DNA from: DATBLE01 sp963837265
Lineage (GTDB): Bacteria > Actinomycetota > Thermoleophilia > Gaiellales > Gaiellaceae
Length of the DNA stretch: 64,000 bases
Direction: 5' to 3'
NCBI GenBank assembly: GCA_963837265.1
Contig: CAWIMQ010000002.1
Location: 248,001 to 312,000 of the forward strand
In this document: positions 54,896-61,783 of the stretch, piece by piece
Layout of the letters: each line of letters begins with the position of its first letter
Numbering within the stretch: position 1 is the first letter of the stretch
Position numbers and translations under genes: made by a program
The notes under the pieces: generated by a model
Told to the model about the DNA's origin: nothing
Database searches by the model: none
The model's input: the letters and a program-made list of their open reading frames with translations, nothing else

Positions 54896-55081
54896 GTGAT
54901 CGACGATCCCGCCCAGTCGGCGGTCTTCGAGGTGACCTGCCCGCACTGTAGGAAGCAGTTCCGCGAGGAGCTGCTGACCGGATCGGCGGCGCGCTACACC
55001 GGGTTCAAGTGCCCGCACTGCCGGCTCTTCGTCCCGTTCGAGCGAGCCGACGAGCAGGACCTGGTCGAGCCGGCCCCGTAA
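54896..55081 (+). CDS. Small zinc-ribbon protein
   Basis: 61 aa. Two CPHC knuckles (VTCPHCRKQF and FKCPHCRLFV) separated by about 20 residues form a probable four-Cys zinc ribbon; acidic C-terminal tail. TACCGT lies exactly 6 nt before GTG 54896, with no Shine-Dalgarno sequence, so the transcript is probably leaderless. Unknown function, possibly nucleic-acid or protein contact. Confidence 0.78.
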   Translation: MIDDPAQSAVFEVTCPHCRKQFREELLTGSAARYTGFKCPHCRLFVPFERADEQDLVEPAP

Positions 55082-55261
55082 TCTCGGGCCGTGCGGCCTC
55101 GGCCCGCCGACGCTCGCCGCCAGCAGGCGATGCGAGCGCAGCGAGCGAGCGGAAGGAGGGGGCCCGCGGGGGAAAGCCGGGCCGTGGCGGTTTGGTTTGT
55201 GCACGGCCGGTGCCTGCGACATGCGCGAAGCGCGTGAGCAGAACCATGGTTCCCCCGCGTT

Positions 55262-56356
55262 CTAGACGCAGTCCTTCAGGCCCTGTGCCTCGGGCAGCGA
55301 CTCGAGCTTCTTCAGCGTGTTGTTCTCGATCTGGCGGATCCGCTCCCGGGTGACGCCGAACGCGCGGCCGACCTCCTCGAGCGTGCACGGCGGGGTGCCC
55401 GTGAGCCCGAAGCGAAGCTCGATCACCTTTCGCTCCCGCGGGGGGAGCGAGTCGAGCGCACGCTCGATGTCCTCTCGCCTGAGCGAGAGGGAGGCCTGCT
55501 CGTCCGGCGACTCGGCCATCTCGTCCTGGACGAAGTCGCCGAGCTCCGACTCCTCCTCCTCGCCGACCGGCTTCTCCAGGGAGACCGGGTGCTGGGCCAT
55601 CCGGAGGATGTCGCGCACCTCGTCGGTGATCATCTCGAGCTCTTCGGCGATCTCGTCGGGGCGCGGCTCGCGGCCGAGGCGCTGGACGAGCTGGCGCTCG
55701 ATGTGCACGACCTTGTTCAGCTTCTCGACCATGTGCACGGGGATGCGGATCGTCCGCGCCTTGTCCGCGATCGCACGGGTGACGGCCTGGCGGATCCACC
55801 ACGTCGCGTAGGTGGAGAACTTGTACCCCTTCCGGTAGTCGAACTTCTCGACCGCGCGGATCAGGCCGAGCGAGCCCTCCTGGATCAGGTCGAGGAACGA
55901 GAGCCCGCGGCCGAGGTAGCTCTTCGCGATCGAGACGACGAGGCGAAGGTTGGCCTCGATCATCTGCGTCTTCGCGTTCATGTCGCCGCGCTCGATCCGC
56001 TTCGCCAGGTAGACCTCCTGGTCTGCGGTCAGCAGGGGCACCTTGCCGATCTCGCGCAGGTACAGGCGCAGCGAGTCGAGCGACGGCTCGACGGTGAGGT
56101 CGAGCTTGGGCCCCTTCACCTCCTCGGCGAGCGCAGGCTCCTCGTGCGGCGGGTGCTTGTGCTGCTCGCCCTCGATCAGCTCGACGCCGTGGTCGATCAG
56201 GTACGTGTAGAAGTCCTCGACCTGCTCCTTCGTGAGCTCGACGTCCTCGAGCCCGGAGACGATCTCGTCGTACGTGAGGAATCCCCGCTCGGTGCCCAGC
56301 TGGACGAGCTTCTGGAGTTCCTCGACCTCGGGAAGAGCGATGTCTACGGTGAGCAC
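55262..56356 (-). CDS. rpoD: Primary RNA polymerase sigma factor, RpoD/SigA
   Basis: 364 aa, start GTG 56356 with GAGGT just upstream. Region 1.1-like N terminus (LQKLVQLGTERGFLTYDEIV), acidic linker, region 1.2 (SLDSLRLYLREIGKVPLLTA), region 2 (YKFSTYATWWIRQAVTRAIA), region 3 (RIPVHMVEKLNKV), region 4.2 (TLEEVGRAFGVTRERIRQIE). All regions are intact, with no insertion between 1.2 and 2. Monocistronic with a long 5' region. Confidence 0.96.
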   Translation of the reverse strand: MLTVDIALPEVEELQKLVQLGTERGFLTYDEIVSGLEDVELTKEQVEDFYTYLIDHGVELIEGEQHKHPPHEEPALAEEVKGPKLDLTVEPSLDSLRLYLREIGKVPLLTADQEVYLAKRIERGDMNAKTQMIEANLRLVVSIAKSYLGRGLSFLDLIQEGSLGLIRAVEKFDYRKGYKFSTYATWWIRQAVTRAIADKARTIRIPVHMVEKLNKVVHIERQLVQRLGREPRPDEIAEELEMITDEVRDILRMAQHPVSLEKPVGEEEESELGDFVQDEMAESPDEQASLSLRREDIERALDSLPPRERKVIELRFGLTGTPPCTLEEVGRAFGVTRERIRQIENNTLKKLESLPEAQGLKDCV

Positions 56357-56808
56357 GGCACCTCGGCTTTCTCGCGCAACTGGCGGGTTGTCGGTTGACC
56401 TACCTGCGACGCAAGAGAGCCGGAGACCCGACGTGCGCCCTCCGGCTCACCTGTGGCGGGCATGCTAGTACGCCCTTCGGAATTTGGGAAGGGGGGCGTG
56501 CGGGTGACGCGCGAGGCCCTGGCCCCGGTCGCCAGCACCAGGGCGGCGCCGGCGATCGTCGGCGTGCCCGGCCGAACGCCGCCGCCCCGCCGATCAGGAC
56601 GCGAGAGGAGACCGGCGCCGGGCGACAAACGAGACCGGGCGGCGGCGGTGATGTCTCAAGACCAACGGCTGCAGGACTCATCGTCGCCGCACGACCGGAG
56701 CTTGAGTCGCCGATCGGGGCGACGGATCGCCCGGCCCGGCGAGAAAGGAGCATGAGCCCCCGGAGCGGAGCCTTGTCTCGCCTGGCGATTCGCCTACGCT
56801 GTGAGCAG
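56357..56808. promoter_or_regulatory. Long divergent region upstream of rpoD and the O-antigen-ligase-like gene
   Basis: About 450 bp without a convincing gene. GAGCCGGAG (56417-56425) pairs with CTCCGGCTC (56440-56448), a 9-bp stem with a 14-nt loop about 60 nt before the rpoD start, within its probable leader. On the other side TACGCT lies 8 nt before ATG 56809. An earlier in-frame ATG at 56752 follows AAAGGAG too closely to be a normal Shine-Dalgarno site. Confidence 0.5.
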
Positions 56809-58716
56809 ATGGTCGAGCTAACCGCTCGTCACCTGCGGCTGCCCGTAGCGCACGCTGCGCTTGCGCGCGCCCTCACGTACGGCGGCCTCCCTCTCGCCGT
56901 GACGGCGTTCGCCGCCGTCGGGACGCTCGGATTCGCGAACGGCGGCTACTTCCCGGTCTCGTGGGGCTGGGCCGGCCTCGGCCTGCTCGGGCTGGTGGCA
57001 CTGGCGCTCGTCGCCGGCGTCCCGGTCGAGCTGGAGCTGCTCGACCGGCTCTTCCTCGTCGCGCTGGCAGCGCTGGCCGGCTGGGTGGCGCTGTCGCTTT
57101 CGTGGACGGGGAGCGTGCCGCGCACCGTCCTCGAGAACGAGCGGATGGTCGTCTATCTGGCCGGCGGCACCGCGGGAGTCGTCCTGCTCCGTCGTGCCTC
57201 AGGCTCGATGCTCATCGTCGGCATCTGGCTGGCACTCGCGGTGGTCTCCACGTACGGCCTCGCGACGAGGCTCTTCCCCGACCGGATCGGCACCGTCGAC
57301 CCGATCGCCACGTACCGCCTCTCGGATCCGGTCGGGTACTGGAACGCCTTCGGGATCCTCGCCGCCATGGGCGCGTTGCTCGCGCTCGGGCTCGCAGCCC
57401 GGAGCGTCCCGATCGTCCGCTGCCTCGCCGCCGGAACGACGGTGATCTTCCTGCTCACGCTGTACTTCACGTACAGCCGGGGCGGCTGGATCGCGTTCTT
57501 CCTCGGGCTCGCCGTGGCGATCGCCGTCGACCGGCGCCGGCTCCAGCTGGTCACCGCCGCGCTCGTGCTCACGCCGTGGCCGACGGTCGCGATCTGGGTG
57601 GCGTCGACGTCTCCGGCCCTCACCCGCCAGGGATCCGCGCAGGCTGCGGCTGCCCGCGACGGTCACGGCCTGGCGGTGATCGCCATCTGCCTGGTGGTGG
57701 CGGCGGCGCTGGCCGTCCTCGCGCTCGACTGGCTCGAAGCGGCGGCGGCGGTGCCGTATCGCCTGCAGCGCGTCTACGCCGGCACGCTCCTCTTCATCCT
57801 CGCGGCGACGGCGATCGTCGTCTTCGGGCGGTACGGCTTCCCGCCGACGCTTGCCAGGAAGGCCTATGACGCCTTCAGCTCGCCTCCCCCGAACAGCGGC
57901 TCCGATCTGAACGACCGCCTGTTCAACTTGTCCGGGAACGGTCGGACCGAGCAGTTCCACACCGCCTGGCAGCAGGTGACCGCCCATCCGGTGATCGGAG
58001 GCGGCGCCGGCACCTACGACGAGTTCTGGTTCCAGCACCGGCGCGTGGGCTCGACCGTCAAGGACGCGCATTCCCTCTACCTCGAGACGCTCGCCGAGCT
58101 CGGCGCCCCCGGCCTGGCACTCCTCACCCTCCTGCTCGGCGTGCCGCTCGTCGCGCTGAGGCGAGCCCGGTCGTCGCCCCTCGCTGCCGCCGCCGCGGCA
58201 GCGTACGTCGCCTACCTCGCCCACGCCGCAATCGACTGGGACTGGGAGATGCCGGCCGTTACACTCGGGGCGTTGTTCTGCGGGATCGCGCTGCTCGGAG
58301 CCGCCCGCGGCGAGGACAGAGCCCGGCCGCTGCGTCTGGGAGTGCGCCTGCCCGCGCTCGGTGCCGTCGTCGTCCTGTTCGGCTTCGCGCTGCTCGGCCT
58401 GCTCGGAAACGCCGCGGTCTCGGCCAGCTCGAAGTCGACCGACGCGGGCCGGCTGAGCCAGGCGGCGTCGGACGCCCGCCGCGCGACGCGCTTCGCCCCC
58501 TGGTCGGCAGAGCCGTGGCGGAAGCTCGGCGAGGCCCAGGCGGTCGCCGGCAACCTGGCCGCCGCTCGCGTGAGCTTTCGGAAGGCGATCGCGAAGGATC
58601 GCCGCGACTGGACGCTCTGGTACGAGCTCGCGCTGGCGAGCCGCGGCGCCGAGCGGCGGGCCGCGTACGCCGAGGCATCGCGTCTGAATCCGCTCGACCC
58701 GAGGCTGACGACATGA
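56809..58716 (+). CDS. O-antigen ligase/Wzy-like membrane protein with TPR tail
   Basis: About 635 aa from ATG 56809 (ATG 56752 is possible; third-position G/C is low between them, favouring the later start). About 12 hydrophobic segments; the Wzy_C loop is GGGAGTYDEFWFQHR before KDAHSLYLETLAELGAPGLA, the usual pattern of the family's catalytic periplasmic region. The C-terminal 90 residues are TPR-like (PWRKLGEAQAVAGNLAAARV). Likely polymerises or transfers a surface polysaccharide. It overlaps the following sigma gene by ATGA. Confidence 0.9.
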   Translation: MVELTARHLRLPVAHAALARALTYGGLPLAVTAFAAVGTLGFANGGYFPVSWGWAGLGLLGLVALALVAGVPVELELLDRLFLVALAALAGWVALSLSWTGSVPRTVLENERMVVYLAGGTAGVVLLRRASGSMLIVGIWLALAVVSTYGLATRLFPDRIGTVDPIATYRLSDPVGYWNAFGILAAMGALLALGLAARSVPIVRCLAAGTTVIFLLTLYFTYSRGGWIAFFLGLAVAIAVDRRRLQLVTAALVLTPWPTVAIWVASTSPALTRQGSAQAAAARDGHGLAVIAICLVVAAALAVLALDWLEAAAAVPYRLQRVYAGTLLFILAATAIVVFGRYGFPPTLARKAYDAFSSPPPNSGSDLNDRLFNLSGNGRTEQFHTAWQQVTAHPVIGGGAGTYDEFWFQHRRVGSTVKDAHSLYLETLAELGAPGLALLTLLLGVPLVALRRARSSPLAAAAAAAYVAYLAHAAIDWDWEMPAVTLGALFCGIALLGAARGEDRARPLRLGVRLPALGAVVVLFGFALLGLLGNAAVSASSKSTDAGRLSQAASDARRATRFAPWSAEPWRKLGEAQAVAGNLAAARVSFRKAIAKDRRDWTLWYELALASRGAERRAAYAEASRLNPLDPRLTT

Positions 58717-59240
58717 GGGCCCGGCGCGGCACCGACCCGCTCGCCCGCCCCGAGGCGCTGATCCCGCGGGTGTACGCCTATGCCGCGTACCGGCTCGGGC
58801 CCGGCCCCGACGCCGAGGACCTGACCAGCGAGGTGTTCGAGCGCGCACTGCGCTACCGGAAGAGCTACGACCGCTCGAAGGGCGAGCCGGTCGCCTGGCT
58901 GCTCGGCATCGCCCGCCGCTGCGCCGACGATGCGCTGGCGGCGCGCGCCTCCGCCCGGCCCGAGCTCACCGCGGCGGCCGAGGTCCGCAGCGTCGAGGAG
59001 GACAGCGTTCGCCGCGTGACGCTCGCGGGGGCGATCGCCCGGCTGAGCGCGCGGGACCAGGAGCTGATCGCGCTCCGCTACGGGGCCGACCTCACCGCCG
59101 GGCAGATCGCCGGGGTGATGGACGCGCAGACGAACTCGATCGAGGTCGCGCTCCACCGCGCGCTCGGACGGCTACGGGCCATTCTCGACGACGCGACCGA
59201 GCCGGCGCAAGCACGGGCGTCGGAGGCGGGAGCGCGATAG
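58713..59240 (+). CDS. ECF-type RNA polymerase sigma factor
   Basis: 175 aa. Region 2: YAYAAYRLGPGPDAEDLTSE with VFERALRYRKSYDRSKGEPV; region 4: LSARDQELIALRYGADLTAG and QIAGVMDAQTNSIEVALHRA. Coupled to the O-antigen-ligase-like gene and 80 bp before a membrane protein with an anti-sigma-like N terminus. The arrangement suggests control of an envelope programme including the LPFTG protein. Confidence 0.93.
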   Translation: MRARRGTDPLARPEALIPRVYAYAAYRLGPGPDAEDLTSEVFERALRYRKSYDRSKGEPVAWLLGIARRCADDALAARASARPELTAAAEVRSVEEDSVRRVTLAGAIARLSARDQELIALRYGADLTAGQIAGVMDAQTNSIEVALHRALGRLRAILDDATEPAQARASEAGAR

Positions 59241-59320
59241 CACCGCCTCGGCCCTGTAAGGGTTTGGCGGGCGGCACCGGTATCTCTTTACGTATCCGGC
59301 AATCCGATGGGAGGGGACAC

Positions 59321-59824
59321 ATGGAACGCGAGAGACTCGATCTGGAAGGAAAGCTTCGCGCAGGCCGCTCGACGCCTCGCGCCGATTTCGCGGCAGCGCT
59401 CGCGGGCGGGCTGCGGGAGGCGTCGGGGCGTGCGCGCCAGGGCCGCATCGGGCTGATGCTCGCCCTCGCCGGGCTGATCGTCGTCGCGGTCGTCTCGTTC
59501 GGGAGCGTCAGCTACGCCTCCTCGAGCAAGCCGGCCGCGACCAAGCACGGGGCGGTGAGCGCGGCCGGCGCGCAGTACGCGCCGTTCACGCCGAAGACCA
59601 AGCCCAAGGCCAAGCCGGCCACGAAGCCTGCCAAGCACGAGACGAAGGGGATCACGCACACCCAGCAGACGCCGACGCCGACGCAGCCGCCGAAGTCGAC
59701 CTCGACGCAGCTGCCGTTCACGGGGCTCACCCTCTGGGTGCCCCTGGCGATCGGCCTCCTGCTGATCGCGACCGGCGCGACGCTCAGGACGCGCGCCAGG
59801 CGCCGCACCTCGGGGATCAGCTAG
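59321..59824 (+). CDS. LPFTG sortase-substrate membrane protein with cytoplasmic N-terminal domain
   Basis: 167 aa; GGGAGGGG Shine-Dalgarno sequence before ATG 59321. Residues 1-42 are a charged segment (LDLEGKLRAGRSTPRADFAA) recalling N termini of anti-sigma-like proteins; TM or signal anchor about 43-66; a Lys/Pro/Thr-rich stretch 67-130; sortase motif LPFTG 131-135; hydrophobic 138-154; Arg-rich tail. It lies between an ECF sigma gene and a sortase gene. Whether the N-terminal part is retained (membrane-spanning regulator) or removed (long signal peptide) is unknown. Confidence 0.85.
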   Translation: MERERLDLEGKLRAGRSTPRADFAAALAGGLREASGRARQGRIGLMLALAGLIVVAVVSFGSVSYASSSKPAATKHGAVSAAGAQYAPFTPKTKPKAKPATKPAKHETKGITHTQQTPTPTQPPKSTSTQLPFTGLTLWVPLAIGLLLIATGATLRTRARRRTSGIS

Positions 59825-59868
59825 CGGGCCGACCGCCGGCCGGTCCGCTTCCGGATCGCCGGTTCCGA

Positions 59869-59896
59869 CTGTGGGGCAGCCGCGGCTGCCCCACAG
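59869..59896 (+). terminator. Perfect 28-nt palindrome terminator
   Basis: The sequence from 59869 to 59896 is a perfect self-complementary palindrome (stem up to 13-14 bp, beginning CTGTGGGGCAGCC) followed by TTT, 45 nt after the LPFTG gene stop. Typical intrinsic terminator, separating the sigma/LPFTG unit from the sortase. Confidence 0.85.
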
Positions 59897-59929
59897 TTTG
59901 CGTGGTCCGGCCGGGGTGCCCGCCCGTGT

Positions 59930-59958
59930 TTGCCCCGGGCCGCCTCCCGCCCTACCCT
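59930..59958 (+). promoter_or_regulatory. Sortase promoter, sigma-70-like
   Basis: TTGCCC (59930-59935), 17-bp spacer, TACCCT (59953-59958), then 6 nt to GTG 59965. Spacing is ideal and the transcript would start at or near the GTG. Confidence 0.6.
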
Positions 59959-59964
59959 GAGTCG

Positions 59965-60825
59965 GTGAGCACTCCTTCACGCCCCGAGGCGAAGCCCGCC
60001 GCACCGTCGCCGGCGCCGGGCCCCGTTGCCGGCGCCGCCGCGGAGACGCGGCGGCACGGCTTCGCGCTCGGCCGGGCGATGCGGTTCGTCGGCACGACAC
60101 TCGTCGTCCTGGGAGTCGGTGCCGTCGCCTGGACGATCCTCGTGTGGCAGTGGCAGGACCCGTTCACCGCCCTGTACACCCTCTACCAGCAGCACAAGCT
60201 CGCGGGCCGCTACCACAAGATCGCCGAGAGCTACCGGCCGCTGCTGGTGCAGCGGGCGAGGGCGACGCCGGCACCCGCCCCCCACGCTACCCACGCCGCG
60301 CCGACGGTGCCGATCGCCGACGAGCGCCGGCTCGTCCGGGCGGACGCGAAGCGCTATCAGGCCACGCTTCACCCGGGAACGCCGCTCGGCCGGATCAAGG
60401 TCCACCGGCTCGGCCTGAACGTCGTCCTCGTCGCGGGCACCGACCACGACTCGCTGACGAAGGGGCCCGGCTGGGACCAGCGCACGTACCTCCCCGGGAC
60501 GGGACGGCTGATCTACGTCGCGGGCCACCGGACGACCTATCTCGCACCCTTCGCCCACATCGACAGCATGCGGCCGGGCGACCTGGTCACGGTCGAGGTG
60601 CCGTACGGCACGTTCACCTACCGGGTCCGGTCCCACGTGATCGTCCCCGCCGACGACCTCTCGCGGCTCCGCTCGGACAACCGCCCGGCCGGCGTTCCCG
60701 CCGGCGAGGTGGTCGCGCTGCAGGCCTGTCACCCTCGGTTCTTCGCCACCCACCGCTACATCGTCTACGCGGTTCTGGTGCACGTCGCGCCGAAGGGCGG
60801 CAGGCCGTACGACGCGCGCGAGTAG
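59965..60825 (+). CDS. Sortase (class D/E-like)
   Basis: 286 aa. Pro/Ala-rich cytoplasmic N terminus, one TM (VGTTLVVLGVGAVAWTILVW), a helical/Ala-Pro spacer, then the sortase barrel. Catalytic His is in IYVAGHRTTYLAPF, Cys in VVALQACHPRFF, and Arg in ATHRYIVYAV, the full triad. GRIKVHRLGLNVVLVAG starts the barrel. The LPFTG protein immediately upstream is the obvious candidate substrate. Confidence 0.93.
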   Translation: MSTPSRPEAKPAAPSPAPGPVAGAAAETRRHGFALGRAMRFVGTTLVVLGVGAVAWTILVWQWQDPFTALYTLYQQHKLAGRYHKIAESYRPLLVQRARATPAPAPHATHAAPTVPIADERRLVRADAKRYQATLHPGTPLGRIKVHRLGLNVVLVAGTDHDSLTKGPGWDQRTYLPGTGRLIYVAGHRTTYLAPFAHIDSMRPGDLVTVEVPYGTFTYRVRSHVIVPADDLSRLRSDNRPAGVPAGEVVALQACHPRFFATHRYIVYAVLVHVAPKGGRPYDARE

Positions 60826-60835
60826 CCTGCCGCTC

Positions 60836-61585
60836 GTGGACACCGGCCTCGCGGGCAAGAGGGTCCTCGTGACGGGCGCGTCCGGGGGGATCGGCGGAGC
60901 GTGCGCACGCGCCTTCGCGGCCGAAGGCGCGGCCGTCGTCGGCCAGTACCTGCACGGGCGCGAGCGAGCCGAGCAGCTGGGCATCGGCCGGCTCGTGCAG
61001 GCCGACCTCACCGACGAAGACCAGGTTGCGCGGCTCTTCGACGAGGCAGGCCCTCTCGACGCCTGCGCCGCGGTCGCCGGGGCCTGGCCGAGCGAGGACG
61101 TGCCGGTGTGGGAGCTGCCGCTCGAGCGCTGGCGGGCGACCCTCGACGCGAACCTGACGGCGACCTTCCTGACCGCACGCGGGTTCCTCGCCCAGCTCGG
61201 CGACCGGGAGGGCTCGCTCGTCCTCGTCGGCTCGACGGCGGGAGTCTTCGGCGAGGCGGGCCATGCGGACTACGCGGCCGCGAAGGCGGCGATCCTGGTC
61301 GGCCTCCTGCTCTCGCTCAAGAACGAGGTCGTGCGGCGACACCCGCGCGTCCGGGTGAACGCGGTCGCACCCGGGTGGACGGCGTCGCCGATGACGCGGG
61401 CGGAGCTGGAGGACCCGAAGCTGGTCGCACGGGTGACGCGGACGATGGCCCTCGCGAAAGTGGCGCGCCCCGAGGACGTGGCCTCGCAGGTGGTGGCGCT
61501 CGCCTCGCCCACCGTCTCGGGACACGTGAGCGGCCAGGTGGTCGCGGTCGCGGGCGGCATGGAGGGTCGAGTCCTCCACCACTGA
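60836..61585 (+). CDS. SDR-family oxidoreductase (FabG-like)
   Basis: 249 aa. GASGGIGGA cofactor loop, VGSTAGVFGEAGHADYAAAK with Ser and YxxxK catalytic residues, NAVAPGWTASPM, C-terminal VSGQVVAVAGGM. The usual NAG motif is AVAGAW. GTG 60836 lies 7 nt after TAGCCT, whose TAG is the stop of the sortase gene, so it may have its own leaderless transcript. Substrate unknown. Confidence 0.92.
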   Translation: MDTGLAGKRVLVTGASGGIGGACARAFAAEGAAVVGQYLHGRERAEQLGIGRLVQADLTDEDQVARLFDEAGPLDACAAVAGAWPSEDVPVWELPLERWRATLDANLTATFLTARGFLAQLGDREGSLVLVGSTAGVFGEAGHADYAAAKAAILVGLLLSLKNEVVRRHPRVRVNAVAPGWTASPMTRAELEDPKLVARVTRTMALAKVARPEDVASQVVALASPTVSGHVSGQVVAVAGGMEGRVLHH

Positions 61586-61605
61586 GCCGGACGGCGTCGG
61601 CGTGG

Positions 61606-61750
61606 GGCAGTCGCGACGCCCGTTCGGGTGAGCCCGGCTCAAGCTCCGGGGGAGAACTGCCGATACACGAGGCCGACTCCTTTCGTGCCGGGGGACTGAC
61701 GGCAACTTTCCTGCGGCTCAGGAGTGCGACGGCGGACGAGAGTCCGCCGT
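61606..61750 (+). ncRNA. Possible structured leader before the metH/metF-like gene
   Basis: GGCAGT (61606-61611) can close with ACTGCC (61656-61661) around internal hairpins, and a second stem, ACGGCGGAC/GTCCGCCGT with a GAGA loop (61729-61750), is perfect and ends 33 nt before the GTG. No known riboswitch class was recognised. It could equally be the terminator of the SDR gene. Confidence 0.3.
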
Positions 61751-61783
61751 TCGCGTCGGCGACACCCCCTCTACAGTAGGCCC

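Noticed and set aside
55082..55261. Possible gene or RNA between the zinc-ribbon gene and rpoD
   Set aside because: Only a 12-bp palindrome (GAACCATGGTTC, 55241-55252) stands out; frames on both strands are Arg/Pro-rich shadows.
61606..61750. Known SAM-I, SAM-IV, SAH, cobalamin or c-di-AMP riboswitch upstream of the methyltransferase/MTHFR gene
   Set aside because: I compared the conserved core patterns I know and found no consistent match in order and spacing; reported only as an unclassified structure.
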